A stretch of DNA of 64,000 nt, taken from Bullera alba (Eukaryota > Basidiomycota > Tremellomycetes > Tremellales > Bulleraceae). The stretch covers positions 248,001 through 312,000 of the forward strand of contig BCIX01000002.1 of assembly GCA_001600095.1 (NCBI GenBank). Direction: 5' to 3'. The notes beneath the pieces are model-generated. The model saw only the letters and a list, made by a program, of their open reading frames with translations. It searched no databases and was not told the origin of the DNA. Below are positions 47,301-57,447 of the stretch, one piece after another. Each line of letters starts with the position of its first letter. The first letter of the stretch is position 1. The position numbers were made by a program, and so were the translations under genes.

Positions 47301-48123
47301 CAGCGTTGTCCGCCATATCCTTCGCGACGGCCATGAGGCGGCGCAGGATGATAGACAGACGAGATCTACCCTCGCGGGAAGTACGAGTCGCAAACAGGGT
47401 TTCGAGGGGGTTGCTGGCCTGGTCCTTGCCTGCTTCCGTGGTGTTGGCAGTCTGATGAACCAGGGACAGATAGTAGGACAGGATGAGCGAGGTCGATTGG
47501 GCGTTGGACCTGGTTTGGTGTAAGGATTCGAGCTGTTCTCCTATTCTGACCGCCGTCCTTCCGACCTCGTGAATCTTCGTTTCCAAGTTGGCAAACGAGC
47601 TCCCTACGGACTGCACCAACAGTCAGCTACCGATCCCTCGACTGTGCGTCGACCTGGGCTGGGGCGCTTACCTCGAATCCTCCATCTAGCTCTCGCAAGC
47701 GCTTTCCATACTCTCGTTCTGCCCGTCGCACATCACTCTCCATCTTCTTCGTCCGATCTGCCACTTGCTGCCGCAGACTCAATAGGCTATCTAAAGCAGG
47801 GGAGAAGGTTGCTAGAAATGGTTTCGGGTCGAAAGGACCAGGTTTGCTCTTGCTCTCAGCGATCTGCTCCTCGCTCAGAGCCGCCACAAAGTCCTCAGTC
47901 GAGTAGTTAGACTGTACACAGTCCAGATCAGCAGACCTCGTCTGAGTAGAGGAGACAAGCTCACCTCGAAAGTCGACAGCTGGAGAGCACTGTTGGTAGC
48001 CGGAACCCTCGGCGACATCCCGGTCATTGTCATGTCAGGCGTCGAACCTGCCGCCATACGTTTGGCCGGCCGACGAGGTGGGGCCACGCTCATGGAGCCT
48101 TTCGGAGGCCCTGCCGCGGACAT
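44343..48123 (-). CDS. SEC10: Exocyst subunit SEC10, 1072 aa
   Basis: Sec10 is part of the octameric exocyst that tethers secretory vesicles at growth sites. Twelve exons fit: 48123-47965, 47911-47672, 47610-47092, 47026-46863, 46809-46635, 46577-46227, 46171-45675, 45626-45549, 45499-45264, 45241-45001, 44952-44890, 44838-44343. The N-terminal coiled coil (TFSPALDSLLSLRQQVADR; NLETKIHEVGRTAVRIGEQL) is followed by the Sec10 helical repeats, with the family-typical LDQAMEEMFVPWLEGGRYLE and IGRSFIETALESAVAKY, and a closing DLASYQEVMATFHVP. A Ser/Ala/Thr-rich disordered insert of about 100 residues sits in exon 7. The protein is longer than yeast Sec10 (871). An in-frame ATG at 48228 would add 35 residues. 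The junction of exons 7 and 8 could also use a GTGTGA donor. Confidence 0.87.
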
Positions 48124-48434
48124 CGTGAGCTGGGTATGCGTATCAGATATAGACTGTGCTGTGAGTTGTAGACTGGAGTTGTGCGCCCTCCTCAGCTCCG
48201 GCCTCGGTGGTTGCGTTGAGGGGATCATGTCGAATCCGGGGACCCCGCTAGACGAGCGGGGACCAGTGTTTTCACACCTAATGCGATTCCGCTAGAGGCT
48301 CATTGTCACAACAGCTCACAACGGTGTTTAACGTCGCAGGTCATGAGATTGCCCCTGTCAAAGTACTATATCAGATCTGGCAGAGATGTCGTTCTTGGAC
48401 ATATGCATGAATTCAATTGACTCTTGGTCCACGT

Positions 48435-51029
48435 CTAGTCCAAAGCCTCCGAGACGTCCTGCCGGACTGCTGGAAGCGTCGCAGCTTGGCCAGCGAGGCC
48501 CGCCGAGACGATCAGGCTGAACACGTCCCACGCCGTGAACGGCTGCATGACCTGAGCTCGACCGAACCATCCGATGAAGATCTTGGTGATGTGCGAGAGC
48601 AACAGTGACCCGAAGAGGAGATACGCGACGACGTTATACGACCCTCCGAACGTTTTGCTCCGGAAGTTCAGGTGGATCTGACCATGGTCAGTGTCGCATT
48701 CTGGACTGGGCTGAATGATTTGGGAATGGGAACTGGGACCTACCTGGCTGAGACGGCTGATCATCCATATCGAAGCTTTGATCGTGTTAAAGAGATGTAG
48801 CACCCAAAGCGCTTTCGGATCCCAGTGGCTAGCTCCGCCGAAACCATGTACCATGTTCTCGTACGATGGCGCCGTGACGATATGTGGCACTGGTACGAAC
48901 CACAGGGCCAAAAAGGTACCCAGAGTGACCTACGATGGATTGCTTCAGCATGTGATTGAATGGACACTGCCGCCGTGGACTCACTAGTATCCTCAAACGC
49001 CAATCAAAACCGCGGTCCAGCTTGTAGCTCGCCTTTTCCTCCACGGTGGCCGAGCGGAAGCGGACGGCAACGGGAGCTGGAACCTTGACATCTCCAACAG
49101 CAACGGTAGCCAATTTGAAGTCGGGCTTGATCACAAGGTGGATTTGCTTCAAAATGATGAGCACGTATGCTACAATGGCCATGGTGAATATCGGGATAGA
49201 GACGTAATCAAAGTTGAGCGCCCGAGTAACAATGTAGTGAACCAGATCGACGAAGGTCTCCAAGGACAGTGTGACTATGGCAATACCGGTGGAAACTCTG
49301 CGAGTCGCCCAGTAGTGGAACAGGAGCCTTGACAAGAGTGTCAACATCCCCCCATAGATCAGCGTGTCATCATCATCTAGAACTCACGGCAGTGCCAGCC
49401 ATCGTAGACCAGTCGCCAGCATCGAGATCACTCCTCTGTGTATCGGTCGCGACTCGGGGTCGAGCGTAAGTCCGAGTAGCGCACCTACTTTCGTCAGCTA
49501 TTGGCTCTTAGTCTCAAAGCCTGTACTCACTCCGCCATTGATAATTGTCGTACTCCTCCCCAGGCCGACTACTGTTATCCAGCAACCTCCACGCCGAGCC
49601 CCCTGGGTATTGGTCCCGATTGAGAGACATGGCGGCAGGTGCTGCGCTGGAGAATGTAACCTGCCAGTCGAATTCGAATGCTATTCGATCTTGTGTCAGT
49701 CAACGGGCCGAAGTGGGGGCGATACGCACGAGGCACGTCTCGAGGGTCTAGGTGGCCGACGTCTTCTTTCCCAGGAAGACGGAGGTAGTCGCTCTTCTTG
49801 AAAGGTGAGAGGCTGGAGGTGAGGTAGGGTCCATACCGCCATTTTGTCACTGATCCATCTTCTGTTATTGACAGGAGGTTTTCGAAATGCCCGTCGTGCG
49901 AGAACTGCCGCATACATTCGTATGGGTTGAACATCCCGATTGACGCACAGTTTCTCTGCACGCAGTTTAGATCTATTCTCCCTCGTCCGTATGACGTACC
50001 TTGGAGTCTGCGAGTTTGTCCATTTTGTCCATGAAGCCGTCGAGGCGGTAAGAAGGGTAATCTCTGGCGATGACAATAAGAGATTTGGTGTCGATAAAAT
50101 TGATATACTTTATGGACGCCTCCCGTTGCTGCCTCTCCTCCTCCATAGAGGCCGAAGAGTTGTAGATGTATTCCATGGCCGAGTAGTCTTCCACTCGGAC
50201 ATGGAGTCCTGCCCCGACAGCACTGTGCGCGAAGAAGCTATCGAGAGGTGTCCGAACTTCGTCCGCCGGGAAGGGAAGAGGCCACGGTTTGGAGGGACCA
50301 TACCTATCCACGGTCCTCGTCGAGTTGAGGGTGTATCGTGTGCCGGTGTTGCCGGACGTCGAGGTGATGGGTCTGAAGCCGTAGGTGGCTATGAGCAGAG
50401 ACTTTGGGTTCGTTGCCAGAGAGTGACTACACCAAAGTCAGTCACGGCGATGTGGAAGCGGGCACTCCGACTCACATGTATCTTCCTTGTAAGCTGACTC
50501 TATTAGAAACTCGCCTTGTTTCCTCAATGCCCAGTTCGGGTATATCACCAGTCCAGACCGCCTCCCAATCGTTCTTCTTCCCTTCCTCTTCCACGACATA
50601 TCCCTGCTCCCCTGTGACAGAGCTCCGCATACTCTCATACCACTGCTTCGGTCCATACCCGTGGTTCCACGAGTCGGTTTCGGTGGATATGGGTTCCGGA
50701 ACGCCCTCCCTGAACCACAGAGTCGCTACTAGCTCGCCAGTTTGGGCCACTCCTCCGAATTTGACAGGGGCGAAGTACGGTCTAACCACTTGCGACTCGG
50801 CTCCTTTCGGTTTGGCATGTATGGACGAGTGAGGGTGTGCTCGTTTGGCATATGCCTTCCAGCCCAAGGTAGTGCCCACTCCAGCGCCGACGATAGCGGC
50901 GACCGCGAGGAGCCCTATCAGGCCTCTTAGGACATTGCGCCAGGGGAAGACGAACCACTTCGAGTGCTTGCCTCGGATGTCGCTGTCCGAGTACCCGAAG
51001 AGCGGCTCGGAAGATTGGTCCTCAGGCAT
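48435..51029 (-). CDS. Multi-pass membrane protein with a large lumenal domain, 741 aa
   Basis: Not recognised. Eight exons (51029-50476, 50426-50000, 49955-49730, 49680-49531, 49484-49388, 49327-48985, 48929-48744, 48677-48435) give 741 residues. Residues about 32-55 form a membrane anchor (RGLIGLLAVAAIVGAGVGTT). About 370 residues of probably lumenal sequence follow, with N-glycosylation sites such as NSS and NST. The C-terminal third has about seven hydrophobic helices, e.g. TGIAIVTLSLETFVDLVHYI, IPIFTMAIVAYVLIILKQI, TLGTFLALWFVPV and VVAYLLFGSLLLSHITKIF. The layout (anchor, lumenal domain, seven helices) recalls Golgi/ER proteins such as Tul1/Dsc1 without the RING, but I see no motif that proves it. 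Confidence 0.75.
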
Positions 51030-51522
51030 CGTACTGCTTTACCGTCCTCAGTGTTGAGGATGAACGATATGTAAAAGTGTGAGATCATGTCGATGTTGGC
51101 CGTTAGATCGCTGTGTGGACACGTGAGTGCTATACGTGGAACCCGACATGACACGTTACACGAGGTCCCACGTCGAAAGCGATGCCAGGATCTCGGGTCA
51201 GGATAAGATAATAGTGGCGTTCCGGCATTGCGGCCGTGCGGCCGCGCGCATGTGTGCGGAGCCGGCAGAAGCGTCGATATCAGTCGCATGAAGGAGCATC
51301 TTAGTGCACGACCTGGCGCTCCGTACCAGCTTGAAGCGGTATTGCCGGTCTCGAAGAAGAATGGAGACGAAGCCTGACACCAATCACTGCTAAGCTTTCT
51401 CCTCCAGCTGACGTGAGTGTCTACGGCAATCGGTGAATCGCAGATTCGCGAAAAAAGGATTGATTCATCTTGGTTTGCAGAGAAAAGGTATATCATTTAG
51501 CAATTTGACAAAATCTGAAGCT
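51030..51522. other. Intergenic region upstream of the membrane-protein gene
   Basis: About 490 bp between the start of the minus-strand membrane-protein gene and tRNA-Leu. It includes a GC-rich GCGGCCG cluster near 51229-51245. No gene or clear site was recognised. Confidence 0.5.
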
Positions 51523-51629
51523 GGGACGGTACCAAAGTGGTTAATGGGACGGTCTCAAGTTAACACTTGCTTCGATCGAAGTGATCCGTTGTGCTAACGC
51601 GCGCGCGAGTTCGAATCTCGTCCGTCTCA
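51523..51629 (+). tRNA. tRNA-Leu (CAA) with a 24-nt intron
   Basis: The acceptor stem GGGACGG pairs with CCGTCTC with one G-U. CTCAAG places anticodon CAA at 51556-51558 with G37. An intron 51560-51583 precedes the 3' anticodon stem, which pairs at four of five positions. A long variable arm (TGTGC-TAAC-GCGCG) marks a class II tRNA. The T arm is GCGAG-TTCGAAT-CTCGT, the discriminator base is A, and TTTTT follows at about 51635. Confidence 0.88.
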
Positions 51630-52220
51630 TGGAACTTTTTGGCTGTTGAGCGAATATTTTGTTCTTTTTGGTGTTCGCCCGCTCCGCTCTGCTGCCGTCA
51701 GTCATCGAGTCATCCTTGTGCGTCTTGTCACTCGTCTCAACCTCCCCAGCCCGCTAGCGATACGACGGGTTGACGAGAGTCCACCGGCACGCACGCATGA
51801 ACGATGATCAGTCACTCCAATCACTCGGGATGACGGCTCGGATCTATCGGCAATGACATGTCAACAAAGATCTCACATACGAGCCAGGCGGAAAGTCTTG
51901 GCATCCCGATCGCTGGGCAAGCCGCAACCGTGACCGTCAATTTGACCACTTTGGTCAAGAGGGCAAGTCCACGGCTGTCCACGGCCTATGCAGTTTATGG
52001 ACTCGTCCCACTTCATTGACTGTTGCTAGCTACTGATCACAGCCTCGACATTGTTCATACCCAGCTCGGGTCACTCGTGGTATCGATTGGAGAAGAAACG
52101 CAGACCGACCTCACAGGTCCTCTTGCCGATTCATCGCCTCGTATAATACTCGTTCGACCCGCATGAAGCGTGTCTGCAGACTGTAACGATCGACTCAGAA
52201 GCCAGAACTCAGAAGACAAG
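51630..52220. other. Intergenic region upstream of the ZIP gene
   Basis: About 590 bp holding the ZIP promoter and leader. No tRNA or gene was seen after the tRNA-Leu terminator. A zinc-responsive site was looked for but not recognised. Confidence 0.5.
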
Positions 52221-53793
52221 ATGTCGGAGGTCGTACGGCCAGGAGGGGCTCAGGTCTGTGGTCCCAATCAGACAGACAAGCTGGGTCTACGAGTAAGTCC
52301 AGTCTGCCCTGGCCCCCGCAGTAGTCAGACACGTGCTGATCTCGAGATTGCCAGACTGGAGCGATATTCGTAGTTCTGATCACATCGCTGGTGGGAACGC
52401 TGTTCCCGATTGTAGCAAAGCGGAATAGAAGACTACGAGCTATTATACCCGGTGCTATATTCGAGTTTGGAAAGTGAGTCGAGAGTATCGGATTCCAGCA
52501 GACGAGGGCCTGAAGTTGCTGATTCAAAGGTCAGATTCTTCGGCTCGGGGGTTATTCTTGCGACGGCTCTAATACACTTGTTGGACCCGGCAATGCAGTT
52601 GTTAGGAGATACCAATACGATAGCCTACGGTGGCTGTATATCGAACGCCTGGAGCGCGTACCCTTACGCGGTGAGTCGCTCCGCTCCAGGCATGGACCAT
52701 AGCTCATGTCTATGCAGCTCGGCCTTGCCACGTCGTCCCTCTTTCTCACGTTCGTCGGCGAGCTGTACGCTTATAGGATAGGAACGGCATACCTCGCCAA
52801 GAGGAACATCTCGCCTAAACGCGTAGGAGGAATTCGAGCCGATGACCAGTCTCACGCACCTTTGAGCGAGGCTCTTAACGATGATCCGGCGGATCCACCT
52901 TTACGAGAGGATCGAGTGGCCTTGGGAGATGTCAGCCGGGCAGACGCTGTCCTCCCGACCAAGGATGATGGAAGCCAATGGAGCGTCGAGGAGCAGCAAT
53001 GGAAAGACTCATCGGAGCAGAACCCAGCTAGTGCTCAACTGCTCGGAGTGGCCATCCTCGAGTTCGGCATCTTGTTCCATTCGGTAAGTGGAATTTGGTT
53101 CCAATCAATGACTTGATGAGCAGCATGCTGACCACACTTAGCTTATTATTGGAATGACACTCTCCCTCTCCGAACCGAAAGAGTACACTACGCTCTTCAT
53201 CGTGCTCATCTTTCACCGTGAGTCGTCCCGCGGAGCTATGTCACCAGAAGATACATGTTGACGCTCTGGGTAGAGATGTTTGAGGGACTGGGTCTCGGCA
53301 CCCGGCTTGCGTTCTTGCAACTGCCCAAATCGTGGAACTGGGTTCCAACGGCATCTGGCGTGGCATACTCTGTCATTGCTCCATTAGGCATGGCTATCGG
53401 TCTGGGAACGAGGGAGACTGTTGTGAGTGAACTCCTGCGCGAGGCTTTGGCTTGTGCTAACTAGTCTTAGTCTATGACTTCGGGCACGGCTTCGGTTGTC
53501 TCGGGCATACTGGACTCTATCTCAGCTGGAATCCTGCTATATTCCGCCACGGTAGAGCTCATGGTGAGTCAACTAGTGAAGATGCCACGGACAAGACCGT
53601 ATGCTGACAATCTCCATCTGCAGGCCCACGAGTTCATCTTCACGCCGCACTACCATACCTGTTCGTGGAAGAGGGTTAACCTCGTCTTGTTCTACTTTGC
53701 CCTCGGTGCCGGCTTGATGGCTGTTTTAGGTCAGTGTAGCTGCTGCGTGAATGGCGTGGTGCTGACTGGGTCCGAACAGGTAAATGGTTATAG
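52221..53793 (+). CDS. ZIP-family zinc transporter, 376 aa
   Basis: ZIP proteins import Zn2+ or related metals across the plasma or vacuole membrane. Nine exons (52221-52292, 52355-52473, 52535-52670, 52718-53083, 53142-53217, 53274-53422, 53471-53563, 53624-53729, 53780-53793) give 376 residues. Eight membrane helices can be traced. FFGSGVILATALIHLL (helix 2) and the metal site HQMFEGLGLGTRLA (helix 4), with HS at the end of the preceding ILEFGILFHS, are signature motifs; helix 5 has APLGMAIGLGTR. The cytosolic loop between helices 3 and 4 is long, acidic and poor in histidine, unlike the His-rich loop of many ZIPs. The last exon is 14 nt and encodes KWL. It is closest to the Zrt1/Zrt2 group. 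Confidence 0.93.
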
Positions 53794-54092
53794 AACTCTT
53801 ACGGACATTCCATAGAAGCTAAGGAGCTCTGTGCTGTGGTGTATACTGTATCTGATAATATGTATATCATTTGAGCAACCTCCCAGATCGACAGTGGACG
53901 TCCAAATCCGCCATGACAGCAACTCGTAGCGTTAGTTGCAGCTTGACGGCAATCGATGGACGGACGAGGCCGAAGCTGTGACGTCAAATCGTGGAAAGTC
54001 GAGTTTGCGGCCTCCATTCTCCATCAAAGTTAGGCCTCCTTGTAGTCTCCATCCCCCGTCATCACAAGCCGTGAGAGTGAACGTTGCACATC

Positions 54093-55128
54093 ATGTCCAT
54101 CCGCTACATAACCCAAAAGATCGCTCAGCAGGTCAGCACAGCCTCTACTGTGGGGGATTCGACTGACAGATCCAGATTGATGAGGAGCTCATGTCGGCCT
54201 CCGGGGCCTTCTCGCTAGATCAAGTGGGTTAAAAGCCCGGTTTTGGATCCGACGAGAGGGACTGAGATCGTGTCGTAGTTGATGGAACTGGCGGGACTGT
54301 CATGTGCTCAGGCATTGGCAAAGACATTCCCGGTGAACTCCCACCCAAGGGTGCTCGTCGCTTGTGGACCCGGTAACCAGGTGAGTGTGACGGGCGGCCC
54401 AACGAGCGGCATCCAGCCGCAGGACCCATGAATGGAGACTCATATAGATTTAGGGAGGAGATGGTCTCGTTGCCGCAAGACACCTCCACATGTTCAAGTA
54501 TCGACCAACGGTGTACCTCCCCAAGCCAGGCTCCAAGGAGATCTACCAGAGATTACTCAAACAGGTCGAAAACCTGGATATCCCAGTGATCAAGTCCCCC
54601 GAAGACTTCAAGCAGGCACTCAGCGAGCACGACGTGGTACTAGATGCCATTTTTGGTGGGTGAACAGCTGTCTCAATAGGGGGCGATCGACCGAGGCCGG
54701 CCTAACCGCTGGATCCTTCTCAGGATTCTCCTTCGCCCCGCCTGTACGGAAGCCTTTCGACGAGATCCTCAGACTTCTGAAAGCCTCTTCAACGCCAATC
54801 TTCTCTGTGGACATACCATCGGGATGGCATGTCGAAAACGGGCCTCAGGAACTGACTACCCAGCCCGACGAGAATGGGGAATCAGAGGTGATAGATACTT
54901 TCACGCCGGAAGCCTTGATCAGCCTCACAACACCAAAGCTCGGTGTGAAGGGGTACAAGGGGAGACACTGGCTCGGCGGCCGGTTCGTCCCAGAGTGAGT
55001 CAAGATCACGCGCTCGTAAACGTGGTGATTATGCTGACAGAAGACCTAGTGCTCTGGCGAAGAAGTATGAGCTCAATCTCCCAGACTATCCGGACCAGGA
55101 TCAGGTCGTCCAGCTGCCCTCGACTTGA
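54093..55128 (+). CDS. NNR1: NAD(P)H-hydrate epimerase, 246 aa
   Basis: The enzyme interconverts R- and S-NAD(P)HX so that the dehydratase can repair damaged cofactor. Six exons (54093-54131, 54176-54223, 54279-54380, 54454-54655, 54724-54994, 55050-55128) give 246 residues, the family length. The YjeF_N fold is clear: the helix [62 protein letters not shown], and [17 protein letters not shown], which holds the catalytic loop and ends of the active site. There is no clear mitochondrial presequence, so it is probably cytosolic. It is convergent with the coiled-coil gene (287 bp between stops). Confidence 0.94.
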
Positions 55129-55415
55129 CTATCCGTACTGTAGATGCCAATTTCGACTGTCTCGGCAGACCTGGCTTTGGATTTGTTCACTCGTTGTATC
55201 TGATGTACTCATCATCACTTCGCAATTCAGGTATGGGTCCGTTTGATTCTGCTGATACTCTGTACATTCTTCTATCGACGTTCCGCTAGTCGATTATTAA
55301 CCGTCTTGTATCCGACGTCAAGGAAAGGCAAATTGTATGTGATGATCATGAAGAATTGGACTGATGGTCGAGGACGGAATTGTCGAAATGAAACCACTAA
55401 AAATATCCCTATAGC

Positions 55416-57268
55416 TTACTCCTTCCCTTGTCGGAGTACTTCTTCCAATACCCTGACTCGCTCTCTGAGGTCGTCGACTTCCTTCCTCTCTCCTCCCTTC
55501 GCCTTCACGATCTCGTATCTGACCATCTCCCTCAGACTGTCCGATGAAGCCTGCAGATTCTGCAGGAGCTGTCCTGCTTGTTGTGTTGTGCCCTTGAATT
55601 CGTTCATTCGGGACATTTGGTTGCCGTACAGGTTTTCGCATTTGCTCAGCGTTTCTTGCAACGAGTATTTGACCTGCTCGCACTGGTTGATCAACTCGTA
55701 CACTGCGGCGTTGGCCCCGCCGTGGACCTGCTGTTGTTGCTGACCGAACGAATCGCCCGCTCGAGAGTGATATGTGGGTGGAGAGGGTGAATGCGAGTAT
55801 TGACCATTTCGACCACTTCGACTACCAGGGTGGCCGACGTGCCTCTCTCCGGGGCCATTATGTGAGGTCGTCATGAGGCCACTAGAGGAGACTTGACGAT
55901 CTCGAGGAGCGTTATGAGGGGGATGGAGCGCAGATACACTCTGACCGGGGTACAGTCTCCTGTCCGAGGCGGGGATGCTGATTGTGGGTCGAGCCGTGTG
56001 TGGAACATTCTCATAACCGCTAGGACGGGGAAGAGGGCGCCAGAATTGACCGCGGGCATAATCGTCACGACCGTCACGGCGCGGTAATCCTTCCCTCTCA
56101 TCTCCGCTGTGCCGTGTGCGTGTGTCGCTAAGTGGAGCCGTACGGGGGTCGGCTAGGTGGTGGTAGCTCTGCATTGGTGGCAGAATATGAGGGACAGACG
56201 TTTGTGCGCCAGATATTGGATCGCGAGGAGAGGCTTGTTGAGCCGCAAGACCTTGGTTCAGAGGTGCACTCTGCTCGATGATCAGCTCGGTCACAGACCC
56301 CCGCCACTCACCTTGGACCCGGCGGCGATCTCTTTCTCCGCTGCACCCGTCAAGATGCTTAAGCCTTCGACCTTGTCTCTCGTCTTTTCCCTCCTACGAC
56401 CTACACCACCGCTCAACTGCGGCTTCTCCACCGCTGACGATGGGTTGACGATGATTCCAGCGTGATTTGGGTCTTTCGGCTGCCAGCCCTTGAACGTCAA
56501 CTCCTTGGGCGTCGATGGCGTCGAAGCCACCACTTCGCGTCGTCGCGCGGCTATCAAAGCCTGCTGCTGCTCCTTGATACTGATAGTATCGCGCACCTGC
56601 TGCAAAGAGGGAATCTTAGCTTGGCCATCGTCTTGGGTGGAGTTTGCCCCAGAACAGGTCATGGGGCCGTTTGAGGGATTGATGTGACTTGAGACTATAC
56701 CCACAGTTCTTAATTGCTCGTCATCGATCGCCTTGAAGTCAAAGCCCATGACGACCGGCGAAGGGATCGGCTGCTCGACTCCATCCTCTCGTCTCGACTC
56801 TCTGGACGCCGCAAATCCAATAGGCTTGATCGGTGCCAGGGTCGGGGGTAGTTTCCGGCCACGAGGCATCGGAGGCGAGGTAGGAGAGCCAGATGATCCT
56901 GCAGATCCTTGGTACGATTGATGCGAGTGAGCAGTCTTTGAGGGCGAAGGGAATGCGGCATCATTGTCATTGACAGCTAGGCGACTTTGGCTCTGCTTTG
57001 TCGTTGTCCTCCTCCTCTTTTCCGCTCGTTGATGAGGAGACTTCTTCACTCCACCGTCATCCTCTGCGTAGTGATCCTCGTTGACGCTGCATATGGAATT
57101 CAAGGTGGGGAGATTGAAGTGGACCGAATGGTGATCAATGACGTGAGTGGAGAGGAATGGTGTAGGCGATTTGAGATGTGATGACGGGAGAGCGCGGGCG
57201 CAGAGGTCGTTTGAGTTGGCACGGGTGTGAGGTGTAGTTGGTGGTGGAGTGAGAAGTGGAGACATCAT
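55416..57268 (-). CDS. Ser/Pro-rich protein with C-terminal coiled coil, about 604 aa
   Basis: Not recognised. Exon 57268-56312 joins 56270-55416 through a 41-nt intron with GTGAGT donor and GAGCAG acceptor. Inside the first exon, 56704-56600 has a GTGGGT donor and TTTGCAG acceptor, is 105 nt and has no stop, so it may be removed or kept. The N-terminal half is rich in Ser, Pro and Thr with basic patches (QRAEKRRRTTTK), followed by SIKEQQQALIAARRREVV and TFKGWQPKDPNHAG. The middle is disordered. The last 120 residues form coiled coil (CEQVKYSLQETLSKCENLYG; EVDDLRERVRVLEEVLRQ). A nuclear regulator is possible from the composition only. The start is uncertain: candidate exons exist upstream. 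Confidence 0.65.
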
Positions 57269-57447
57269 TGATCAGCTGCTGAACTCGCCGAGGCATTCGT
57301 TGATGTAGCTCTGGAGGGAGATCGGGAAGGGTACCGGCTCAGCCGACAGCGTCTAAAGTATCCACAGATGTAGAGTAGAGGGATGACGAAGTGTAGACAG
57401 CGACGAGGCTTCGATGAGAAGTTGTATCTGACCGCCCGCTGCGACAC
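57265..57447 (-). CDS. uORF overlapping the coiled-coil gene start
   Basis: A 60-codon frame begins at the ATG at 57447 and its TGA overlaps the ATG at 57268 (ATGA). If the transcript includes it, translation of the main ORF would depend on leaky scanning or reinitiation. The peptide is Ser/Arg-rich with a hydrophobic middle (HFVIPLLYICGYF); I see no family match. Confidence 0.3.
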   Translation of the reverse strand: MSQRAVRYNFSSKPRRCLHFVIPLLYICGYFRRCRLSRYPSRSPSRATSTNASASSAADQ

